In this document: piece by piece, positions 12,599 to 20,410 of the stretch
Position numbering within the stretch: the first letter of the stretch is position 1
Layout of the letters: every line of letters starts with the position of its first letter
DNA from: Guyanagaster necrorhizus
Lineage: Eukaryota; Basidiomycota; Agaricomycetes; Agaricales; Physalacriaceae
Direction of reading: 5' to 3'
DNA length: 64,000 bases
Assembly: GCF_019112545.1 (NCBI RefSeq)
Contig: NW_025064880.1
Coordinates: forward strand, 2,664,054 to 2,728,053
Notes under the pieces: model-generated
Databases searched by the model: none
Told to the model about the DNA's origin: nothing
Seen by the model: only the letters and a program-made list of their open reading frames with translations
Translations under genes and position numbers: made by a program

Positions 12599-12744
12599 CC
12601 TTTTTGGCATGGAAATAGACATTCTGAAAATGTTGTGACTTTCAATTACCTTTATATGCTGCAAAAACAGAATAAGAAAAACACAATGAAAACTTGCTAT
12701 TTTTGGCACTTTTTATGTGTCAAAACCAACCTCTTTTCTTTAAA
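12599..12744. repeat. inverted repeat pair 2, left arm
   Basis: Lies in the loop of pair 1 and matches 13204-13346 on the opposite strand, including the segment TTTTTGGCATGGAAATAGAC. Both arms keep similar short open frames on opposite strands, which is a by-product of the inversion and not evidence of a gene. Confidence 0.85.
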
Positions 12745-12785
12745 CAAAAAGTGGTTTCCCTTCTTCTAGCAGTCAGGGATGCCTT

Positions 12786-12937
12786 TTTCAATTCAAATTT
12801 CCCTGCTGTTTTCCTTTACAGAAAAGAATATGGAAATGATCTCAGTTTCTGACTCATTTTACTGAACTCATTTTTACTATTGCAAAATTGAATGAAATGT
12901 CACAACATTTTCAGATCCTATTTTTCTGTTGAGAAAA
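12786..12937. repeat. inverted repeat pair 1, right arm
   Basis: Reverse-complement partner of 12419-12570, beginning CAATTCAAATTTCCCTGCTG. A transcript across both arms could fold into a hairpin of about 150 bp. Confidence 0.9.
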
Positions 12938-13203
12938 TTGTTGAGATTCAGTTTTCACAGCTTTAATATCATATTCTATTTATATATATTTTACTGCTTA
13001 TCTTATACTTTGACATTTTTTTTTGTACCTTATTGACTTGACTCAGAACCACTACTGTCCTTACTCTATATGACAATATACTCTTCCTTCAAGTCCAATA
13101 TACCTTCCTCCAAATCACCAGCACCTAAATTCTAACAAAAATGTACCAGTCCCAGCAGTGCATCTCCCACTGCCAGAACAAAAGAAACCACTATGAATCA
13201 TTC

Positions 13204-13346
13204 AAAGAAAAGAGGTTGTTTTTGGCATATAAAAAGTGCTAAAAATAGCAAGTTTTTTATTGTGTTTTCCTTATCCTGCTTTTGCAGCATATAAAGGTAA
13301 TTGAAAGTCACAACATTTTTAGAATGTCTATTTCCATGCCAAAAAG
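13204..13346. repeat. inverted repeat pair 2, right arm
   Basis: Reverse-complement copy of 12599-12744, beginning AAAGAAAAGAGGTTGTTTTT. Confidence 0.85.
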
Positions 13347-13960
13347 TGATTATCCAATACATAGTAGAGTTAAGTAGCAGAATAGCAAGACTATCACTGC
13401 TACTCATCACACTTGTTGTTTGACAATATAATCATTATGGACATTTATACACTGCATGGAGAATCCATCATAAAGGTAGATTCTAAGAGTAGAGAGCATT
13501 TTTGCAGGCCTCTGAGTGACTCTTAAGATTGTCACAATCTCTATTGACACAGAGATACAGAGCTCTGCTCATCTATGAAGAGGGATTGCTGGTGCTATCT
13601 CTGTCTCAGTGCTGAGTCTTGGCTGATGCTGATTCATGAGAGACATCAGCACCAGATATCTCTTTTTCATTTCCACTTTTATCCTGCATCCTCAAGTGAG
13701 ATGAGCTCTGCTTTCTCACTGTCAATCTTTTCTGACCACCAATCCCAGGCTTCAAGGCTTCACCTCCTCCTTTACCTGTTAGTAACTTCTGTTGCCTGGT
13801 GAGGCTCTGTCTCTTTATTTATCTCACAATTGGCTCACTTGAGTAGTCTTAGCTTTGCCAGACTTAACCAATCCTCATTCAGTATTACTGCACTATTATT
13901 GTACAAGTCATTGAGTTTTTTATCCTTGACATTCATCTCTCAAATCTATTAATCTCATTC

Positions 13961-15400
13961 ATGACCTCCAATCCATTGACCAATGTTGAATGTGTCACTG
14001 CCTTAGTGAAACATTGTAAAGACTTTGTTGAGGAATGTGTCAGAGGCACTGTCAATGTCCTTGACTTTGCAGACAGACTTCACCAGCTTGGCATTTCATC
14101 TGAGGCTGCTGGAGATTACATCAGACTTTTGCAGGAGTGGATTAAGCAAGCTGGCACACAAAGCTTGACTGTTACCTCCTCTAACATTCAAGATGGTGAC
14201 AACAAGGATATTGGTGCATCAGACTACAGGAAGGCTACTCCACCAGACTTGTCTCAGGCTGAAGTCAAGGAGTTTTGACAAAAGCAAGTCGAGAAATCCA
14301 AGGCTGCTGCTGAACAGCATCAAGAAACCAGATCTCAGACAGTTGAAAAAGCCACTTGGACAATGCTCTGTTCAAAGCTTCAATTCATTCATCAGACATC
14401 TAGTACAAATGATCCCTAAAGCTCTATCACTACAGTTCTTGCCAGCATTCTGGGGCTCAGTGACACTGTCTCACCAAAGACAGCTTCTATTTCCCCAATG
14501 GTCCTTGCCTAAGCATCTCACCTTGCATCCATTGTTGCCACTGGCATCTCAAATCCTCATCTTGCTGAGTCATTTCAACTCAGACAAGTTTATGCAACTG
14601 AAAAGTCACTTGACAATCTCATTGCAGTTCTTCAAGCTCAGTCTCTGTCTGAATCTATTGCTCAGCCATTCTGGTGACTCATCATTCAGGACCAGTATGT
14701 TGACTTTTTGAAACTTTTTGCTTCAATGGACTGAGGATATGATCACAATGAGGAGGCAAAAGAGCTTATGGCAGGATATGCTATTATCAGAAAGGACATT
14801 TCATCTGCCAAGAAGTCTCTCAGGTCAGAATCTGACTGGTGCAGAATGTATGATATCTGGACTAGAGGTGTTCAGGTTTTCTATCTCCACTATAAGGCTG
14901 AACTCAAAGTTTACTGAAAATATGTGGTCAAAGTTTTTCAGGCTGCATCTCATGACTCCACAGTTGCCATTCATATTGATGAAGAAGTTCAGCTGCAATA
15001 TGCTAAGTCTCCTTTTCATATAGATGTCTGGAGTGAACTACAAATTCCCATTCTTATCCAGGTTTTTTGCTCTCTTTTGACTTCTTCAGGCACAAAATGA
15101 TTTTCATCTGCTTCACTTCCTGCTGCAAAAAGGTTAACAGTTCCATGTGAAAACTGGAACCTGGGTTTTTGCCAAGATCCATGTGCTAATTACTATAGGT
15201 ATGGTACCTGTAGTGAATGTGGATCTGGACACTAAGCTAGAGACATTGTTGAATGTGCCAATCTCCTCCAATCAAAAAGGAGACTTAGATTTGGAAGAGG
15301 TAACAGTGAAGGTAATAGCAGCAGCAGCAGCAGAGCCTAGGTCTTTAAGGTCTCAAAAGTGCAAATGCAAAGACTAAAATATTGGCCCACATTTTAGATG
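13961..15400 (+). pseudogene. DIRS-like gag (decayed)
   Basis: Putative nucleic-acid-binding structural protein of the outer element. It opens with an ATG at 13961 (MTSNPLTNVECVTALVKH) and can be followed past several stops and small frame breaks for about 480 residues. An N-terminal helical part contains FADRLHQLGISSEAAGDYI. A middle part is rich in Ala/Ser, and the C-terminal end has a Cys/His cluster reading NWNLGFCQDPCANYYRYGTC followed by SECGSGH, which resembles the C-terminal zinc finger of fungal DIRS gag proteins. The internal stops look like transition products. The gypsy element A is inserted about 50 bp after this region. Confidence 0.6.
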
Positions 15401-15445
15401 AGGCTATGTCTGGTTGAATACTTTCACATCATCCATACCTACATC

Positions 15446-15450
15446 TTCTG
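15446..15450. repeat. target site duplication of element A, left (TTCTG)
   Basis: Five bases directly before the TGTTATGATT start of the 5' LTR. They pair with TCCTG at 31586-31590, with one C/T difference consistent with decay. Confidence 0.7.
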
Positions 15451-15967
15451 TGTTATGATTTTTCCTATTTTCTTTTCTTTTTTCCTTGGAAATGACCCCT
15501 ATCTCACTTAGTCAGGGTGCTTAGGCCAGCACTTAGGACTGTGGGAATGCTTAGCTCAGCAACCCAAGTCAGTCATTCTTCTATTGCATTGCTGTGTGCT
15601 GTGAAGAGAGACAATACCTCTTTGGTCTCCGACTGGCAGTGCAATGACCACAGCACAACAGCAAGACAACAGCTTTTGTGGAGAACCTGGCAACAATGGG
15701 AGAAACAGCTCTATGACAGACAACAGCTTTTTGTGCACATTTATTTATAGTACAATAACAGAACAGTATTTAAGTAGCGTAGCTCTCGCTGTAATACCCC
15801 AGCTTTGAGCTAAAGTTTATTCTCTATTATCCTATCTTGAGCAACTTGCAATGCCTTGACCACACATCTCTGTTAACATATCAGTGAACTCAGTTGGACA
15901 TACCCGAAGTGCGAGGTACCAAACTGTTTATCATATGTTAATAGTCATGTGGAGTTTGAGCTTAACA
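15451..15967 (+). repeat. element A 5' LTR (517 bp)
   Basis: Starts TGTTATGATTTTTCC and ends AGCTTAACA. It pairs with 31067-31585 with scattered transitions and two small indels. It contains the TATA-like box and predicted transcript start listed separately. Confidence 0.95.
15767..15813 (+). promoter_or_regulatory. element A LTR promoter core and predicted RNA 5' end
   Basis: TATTTAA at 15767-15773 is followed 34 nt later by AGCTTTGAGCTAA (15801-15813). The same box, spacing and start segment occur in element B, so the segment is the probable transcript 5' end. It carries one C-to-T change relative to the sequence complementary to the primer site. Confidence 0.65.
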
Positions 15968-15968
15968 A

Positions 15969-15981
15969 TTAGCTCGAAGCT
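15969..15981 (+). other. element A self-primer binding site
   Basis: TTAGCTCGAAGCT begins one base after the 5' LTR. It is the reverse complement of AGCTTCGAGCTAA, the predicted RNA 5' end. The primer site keeps the ancestral CG, while the two A LTRs have TG and CA at that position. Confidence 0.7.
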
Positions 15982-16023
15982 TCTTGCTTCCCTTTCTCAG
16001 GCCCAACTATGCTGAGAAACTGA

Positions 16024-17118
16024 ATGCCCCCTGCCTTAAATCTGTCTGACCCAAACTTTACTCATGAGTTCTTTGAACTCTTGGCTTCTATCATTGGAAC
16101 CTTGATCGGTTTATTGGTGATCATACAGCTGTGCTGTGGATGCCAATCTATTACCACCTGGGCCATTCGACACTACCAAGAATTCCAATGTATCCGCATA
16201 ATCCTTTGAAATGTCACACCAGACCTCCCTCTCCACGACATCCCTCCCTCTGTCCGAAACTCCATCTGACACCCCGAGAAAACAGAAGACGGGCCTAGGA
16301 GCTCGACTGAAGAACATCCTAGAGAAGAGGAGCAGCAGCAGCAGCAACACGAATACCCCCCAAGACCCCCATCGGCAATCATCCGAGACCCTGGAAATCT
16401 TTGGGCTACAGGATTTCAATGAACCCGACTCCACACCCCTATCCCCTCTCCCGAGTGCAGTGTCACTGCGTCAGAAACAACTGTCACCCAGTCTGGAATT
16501 GGGTGCCAGACTAGAGACTCTCTGGATGCCATTCAGATGGCTCCAGACACCAGAAATGTCGACAGGCATCACTGACATGCCTTGTCAACAAGAAGTAGTG
16601 GAAGGGGAACAAGGGTCAGTAGTCCTGACCCCTTCTTTGATGACACCAACAGGGACAAGGTCTGATACTGGCAAGAGGTGTCAAGAGCAGCCAGTAGAAT
16701 GAAACAGGGACAAGCCACACACCTACCGAGGCGTAGTCCAGTGGTACGAAACCCAATACGGCCGACCCCCCAGTCTCTTGCCAAGTTCCTCGAAGCTCCC
16801 GACATTCCGTTCTGGGAGCCAGCCACTCTCTCCAGTGAGCCCGACCCTTGGACCAGACCAACTAGAACCATCCATGCTGACAACCACTACCCCAAGGAGC
16901 CAACACTCCTCGATGATGACCACCTGTTATCATACAGGACTGACACCATCACCAAAACTGATGATATTCCTATCCAGGGAGATAGGATACCACCAGACTG
17001 GGGAACAATCGGGGGTGACAACGAACATATTGACCCTACCAGGGACCTCAAAAGGATCCTCGATGGGCCAATCGCCACCCTCTTTCTCCATCCCTGGTTC
17101 TATAGAAACTTCTGCTGA
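16024..17118 (+). pseudogene. element A ORF1 (membrane-segment protein, decayed)
   Basis: Counterpart of B ORF1. The ATG at 16024 opens MPPALNLSDPNFTHEFFELL followed by a hydrophobic stretch (ASIIGTLIGLLVIIQLCCG) and WAIRHYQEFQCIRIIL, where a TGA at 16207-16209 interrupts it. The same frame continues with NVTPDLPLHDIPPS and, after further stops, with SGIGCQTRDSLDAIQMA and RTDTITKTDDIPIQGDRIPP. It ends at a TGA (17116-17118) near the position equivalent to the B stop. Most differences from B in the N-terminal part are third-codon changes. Confidence 0.7.
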
Positions 17119-17728
17119 TATTGCCAAGCAGTGGCACCATCAGCAGAAGGAGAAGAAGAGGAGCAGCCTGACTGGGAGTCTACTCCTCGACCTGGATCCG
17201 ACGACACTGGGCCAAGTACTCAGCCCCGACCTATGCATGGTGACAACCTTCGGCCAGCAAGACAGTTCTCTCCTCGAAGGGATCACCGACAAGGGAGCTG
17301 AAGGAGACGATGAGGCCGAGGAGAAGGACCAAGGCAGCTGGACGGTGGACCCCATCCTTGAGTGGGGAAGTATCATCAGCATTACAATGCGCTGAGAGCA
17401 GGAGAAGAAATGACAAGAACAAGAGGCATGGGAGGAGGACTTTATTTAGCTATACCAAGAACAGATAGCCGAATTATAAAGGGATGATCTCTGGTTACAA
17501 TCATCCCTAGGGTGAAGGTATATGGCTGCTGATCCTGTTAAGTGGGAGGAGATTTTACAGTATGCCACAACTAAGCAGGCTATTTTCAATTTCAATCAGC
17601 GATATTTATATTACCAGATGATGGTGATGCCACTATATCGACCAAGATTCGGCAAGCAGGAGGCACCAATGCTGTGGATGCCAAGTGTGATGCCACCCAA
17701 GTCAGCAAACATGGCATTGTCAATCTGA
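16930..17728 (+). pseudogene. element A ORF2 (acidic protein, decayed)
   Basis: Equivalent of B ORF2, in the next frame (+1) after ORF1. Recognisable pieces are SSADIAKQWHHQQKEKK-type sequence before 17200, an acidic run (GAEGDDEAEEKDQG) near 17300, and WEEILQYATTKQA near 17540, matching EKILQYAVTEYA in B. Stops break it at about 17395 and 17728. Its function is unknown. Confidence 0.55.
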
Positions 17729-17959
17729 ATGGCAACGTCAAGATACTCACTCACCACATTGGCCATCTGCAGTATGGCATCTTGGCTAACCTGATCCTAT
17801 GGGCAGCCAAGGATTTACCACCCAAATCCCTGGACTGGCACAGGAAGCCGACTGTTGGGAGGACAGCCACCTCCCGATGAAGTCGAAGAAAGCAGATCGG
17901 CTCTGACTGATGAGAAGAAGGATGACCCTGAAGCAACAGCTCAGGGGTGGACCATCATA

Positions 17960-17964
17960 GATGG
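17960..17964. repeat. target site duplication of element B, left (GATGG)
   Basis: GATGG directly before the TGTTACAATT start of the B 5' LTR. It is repeated exactly at 25636-25640 after the 3' LTR. Removing B and one copy restores the gag frame of A. Confidence 0.97.
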
Positions 17965-18394
17965 TGTTACAATTTCTACTATTTTTCTTTCTTTCAAACC
18001 CCTATTCTGTGCTTAGTCACGATGATGGATCGTGGGAATCTTGGTCAGCACAAGCCAGACCCACCATTGTCTTCAAGCAGCGCTCGACGACGCACAACGA
18101 ACCTTTTATGTATAGTAACGATGCTCTAGTACAATGGGCACAAGGGATACAGCAACGTACAATAAGTAGTCGTATATTTAGACACTACTCAGTAGTATTT
18201 AAGTAGGACAGCTCTCGCTGGTAGTCCCCAGCTTCGAGCTAAAGTTTATTCACACCATTCTACCTCGAGTCTACTATCGACCTTGAGTCACACCGTTCGG
18301 ATATACATATAAAGTGAACTCAGGTGATTCCTCGAAGTGCGAAGGAACATCTGTTTATCACATGTATCAGTCCACGTGACGCTTGGGCCTAACA
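17965..18394 (+). repeat. element B 5' LTR (430 bp)
   Basis: Starts TGTTACAATTTCTACT and ends GGGCCTAACA. It is the same length as the 3' LTR, with no indels. The eight differences all turn a CpG into TpG or CpA in one of the two copies. Confidence 0.97.
18196..18242 (+). promoter_or_regulatory. element B LTR promoter core and predicted RNA 5' end
   Basis: TATTTAA at 18196-18202 lies 34 nt upstream of AGCTTCGAGCTAA (18230-18242), the segment complementary to the primer site after the LTR. The spacing fits a TATA box to transcription start, so the transcript is predicted to begin at or very near AGCTTCGAG. Confidence 0.7.
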
Positions 18395-18395
18395 A

Positions 18396-18408
18396 TTAGC
18401 TCGAAGCT
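18396..18408 (+). other. element B self-primer binding site
   Basis: TTAGCTCGAAGCT begins one base after the LTR end and is a perfect 13-nt reverse complement of 18230-18242. In the Tf1/sushi group the RNA 5' end folds back on such a site and is cleaved to prime minus-strand DNA. I inferred this from complementarity and position, without a search for a tRNA match. Confidence 0.72.
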
Positions 18409-18450
18409 TCCTCGTTCCCTTTCTCAAGCCCAATTGTGCTGAGAAACCGA

Positions 18451-19758
18451 ATGCCTCCAGTAACAACCGCAGACCTGAATCACGACTTCTTCGAGCTAAT
18501 AGCTTCTATCATCGGAACATTGCTCGGTCTCTTAGCCATCATCACCCTTTGCCGCGGAAGACAATCAGTAGCAGCTTGGATAGTCAGGCACTACCAAGCA
18601 TTCCAACATATTCAACAAATACTACGAAATGTAACCCCCGATCTCCCTTTCCATGACATCCCCCCCTCCGCCAGAACGTCCTTCTTCCCGCAAGGGGGAC
18701 CCGTACCAGAAGCCGGGAATAGCGACCCAGATCAGAGGAGCCTTCATGAGGAAGAAGGACCCGAACACCCCCGACGACACGTCGGAGACCGCCACCCTGC
18801 TCTCACAGGGTTCCGGAACCCATGGACGACGAACGTCGCTCAGGAGCCCGCCGAGGTCTCCAACTACGTCACTCCAGCAGACTCCCCCGAGCATCCCGCC
18901 TCCCCAATTCCCTCAGGGATTGGAAACCGTGCTCGGGACTCCCTTGATGCCGCTCGGATGGCTGCGGGACCCCACGAAAGTCCCGACCCCACCCAGAACC
19001 CCCCCGAGACCCCCACCGAGCCAAACTCCGGTTCCAGCCCGTCCATCAGCAGGCTGGGGGTCGACAATCCGCGAGGAAGGGACATCCATCCCGACTACGA
19101 CAACGCGGACATCGCCATCTCCGCCGCCGGGGACCCGTATCGACACCTCCATGTGGGGAGTGAGCCCGAGATCGGAACTGTCAGCGAAAGGGGAAGAGCG
19201 GCAACAAGAAGAATTATACAGAGGATATTCCCGGAGTGGGACCTCAACGTCCCCTTTAACTATGATGAGGCCATCAGGCAGCAGCAGCAGAATCAAGAGC
19301 GAGAGGAGACAGCTAGGCGAACTCAGGAGGAGCTCGCCGACTATGTCCGAGAGGAAGCCCGAGAGCGGTATGAAGCCGCAGAGTACGACCGACAAGGACG
19401 AGCACAGAGAAGGAGAGAAGAGGTCGAGAGAATGGGCTCAGCTTCCCCTAGGGAGTATGAGCTCCGCACCGATTCCGGATCTCCCTTCAGGGAGCCCAAC
19501 TCAGAGGACGATCCATGGACAGGACCCGCCAATATCGTCAGCTGGGACGAGGCCATTAGACGAGGAAGAGCAGGAGAACCCCAGACCAACGACCTCGAAT
19601 ACCCCGTTCGTACCGACACCATCTCGTCCGACGCCGACTCCGTCCTCGGAGCCTATGGGCTCCGAGTACCCAACAATGCCCACGTCTCCGACAGGGCTCT
19701 CCAGCGATTCCTGGGCAGCAGGGTCGCTCGACAGTTCCTTAATCCCGAGTTCCAGTGA
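18451..19758 (+). CDS. element B ORF1, membrane-anchored coiled-coil protein of unknown role
   Basis: 436-residue protein starting at the first ATG after the primer site (MPPVTTADLNHDFFELIAS). Residues about 15-35 form one hydrophobic segment (FFELIASIIGTLLGLLAIIT), followed by the basic-aromatic stretch AAWIVRHYQAFQHIQ. A long Pro/Ser-rich low-complexity middle follows. A charged Gln/Glu/Arg region after about residue 270 (QQQQNQEREETARR, then EEARERYEAAEYDRQGRAQR) looks like a helical coiled coil. The C-terminal block contains DDPWTGPANIVSWDEAIRRG and ends ARQFLNPEFQ. The N-terminal and C-terminal blocks are recognisable in element A, so this frame is the coding one. It is not the usual gag, which lies downstream in another frame. 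The role is unknown; an anchored structural or accessory protein is a guess. Confidence 0.75.
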   Translation: MPPVTTADLNHDFFELIASIIGTLLGLLAIITLCRGRQSVAAWIVRHYQAFQHIQQILRNVTPDLPFHDIPPSARTSFFPQGGPVPEAGNSDPDQRSLHEEEGPEHPRRHVGDRHPALTGFRNPWTTNVAQEPAEVSNYVTPADSPEHPASPIPSGIGNRARDSLDAARMAAGPHESPDPTQNPPETPTEPNSGSSPSISRLGVDNPRGRDIHPDYDNADIAISAAGDPYRHLHVGSEPEIGTVSERGRAATRRIIQRIFPEWDLNVPFNYDEAIRQQQQNQEREETARRTQEELADYVREEARERYEAAEYDRQGRAQRRREEVERMGSASPREYELRTDSGSPFREPNSEDDPWTGPANIVSWDEAIRRGRAGEPQTNDLEYPVRTDTISSDADSVLGAYGLRVPNNAHVSDRALQRFLGSRVARQFLNPEFQ

Positions 19759-20410
19759 CTCTTCAGCCGCTATAGCCGAGAACTGGAGGAGATGAGAGCG
19801 TGTGGAGGAACACGCTACAGCCGGCTTAGAAGTCCTCCCATCGCTCGGACCAGCGATCGAGGGGACGACGGGCCCAGCACCCAAGTCAACGGACGGGTCC
19901 CCGACGACCCTTCGTCCTCCCGTACTATCCATCTACGACCAGCCCGTCAGTTCCCTCCTCGAGGGAGAGGACAGCGGGGACGAGGGCGACGACGAGGACG
20001 ACGAGGACAGTGATGACCCATATTGGCGAAGACTGGAACGAGCAGGAGAGGATACAGACGAAGAAGCACTGCGAGAAGAAATTGAAAGGGCCAGGGGCAG
20101 AGAATATCAGGAGTTGTACGAGCAGGGAAGGAATTATCTATGGCAGGACGCGCGCTGGCAAGCGACGTCCTTAGGACTTGAGTATAGGTATGCGGCAGGT
20201 ACTGAAAAAGAAAAAATTCTACAGTATGCCGTGACAGAATACGCATGGAGGGAATATGGGCGACGGCACCCAGAAGACCCCCTCATGCCGATACTCTCGT
20301 ATCGGCCCGACAACCAACCAAAGGCACCGGCACCAATGCCGCGTACCCCCCCCCGTCCCACCAAAAAGAGCTGTTTACGTCGCCCCCTCTATTCGGAGCT
20401 GGGCCGATGA
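19655..20410 (+). pseudogene. element B ORF2, acidic helical protein (one stop)
   Basis: Open in the +1 frame relative to ORF1, overlapping its last 104 nt. The first ATG in the overlap is 19655, but ORF2 could also be reached by frameshifting from ORF1, since the frame is open from 18653. A TGA at 19793-19795 breaks it; CGA would restore an Arg. After it come a Pro/Ser part, an acidic run (EGEDSGDEGDDEDDEDSDD), then a charged helical part (REEIERARGREYQELYEQG) and KILQYAVTEYAWREYGRRHP. It ends at 20410, overlapping the start of gag-pol by 155 nt. Element A keeps the acidic run and the ILQYA block. The function is unknown. Confidence 0.55.

Larger units (their letters stand above)
12400..13346. 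repeat. nested palindromic (fold-back) repeat block
   Basis: AT-rich, CpG-poor block made of interleaved inverted repeats. One pair is 12419-12570 against 12786-12937. The 215-bp loop between them is itself repeated in reverse, with 12599-12744 matching 13204-13346 on the other strand. The outermost short pair, CACTGCTGGGACTGGTAC at about 12400 and its reverse complement at about 13142, shows the right arm was split by about 200 bp. The block lies at the left edge of the DIRS-like element and may be its terminal structure or a separate fold-back element. Confidence 0.8.

Noticed and set aside
12572..12769. Short open frame with a near-identical reversed partner at 13198-13410
   Set aside because: The similarity is due to the inverted repeat itself, and the sequence is low-complexity and AT-rich.
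14193..15023. Open frames of 172 and 101 codons in the DIRS-like gag region
   Set aside because: They are out-of-frame readings; the gag continuation in the other frame gives sensible protein with isolated stops.
18653..19795. 380-codon open frame overlapping element B ORF1 in the +1 frame
   Set aside because: Its counterpart in element A is less well matched than ORF1, and its composition (Pro, Ser, Thr, Arg) is what a shifted reading of ORF1 would give. Only the last part, continuing into ORF2, looks coding.
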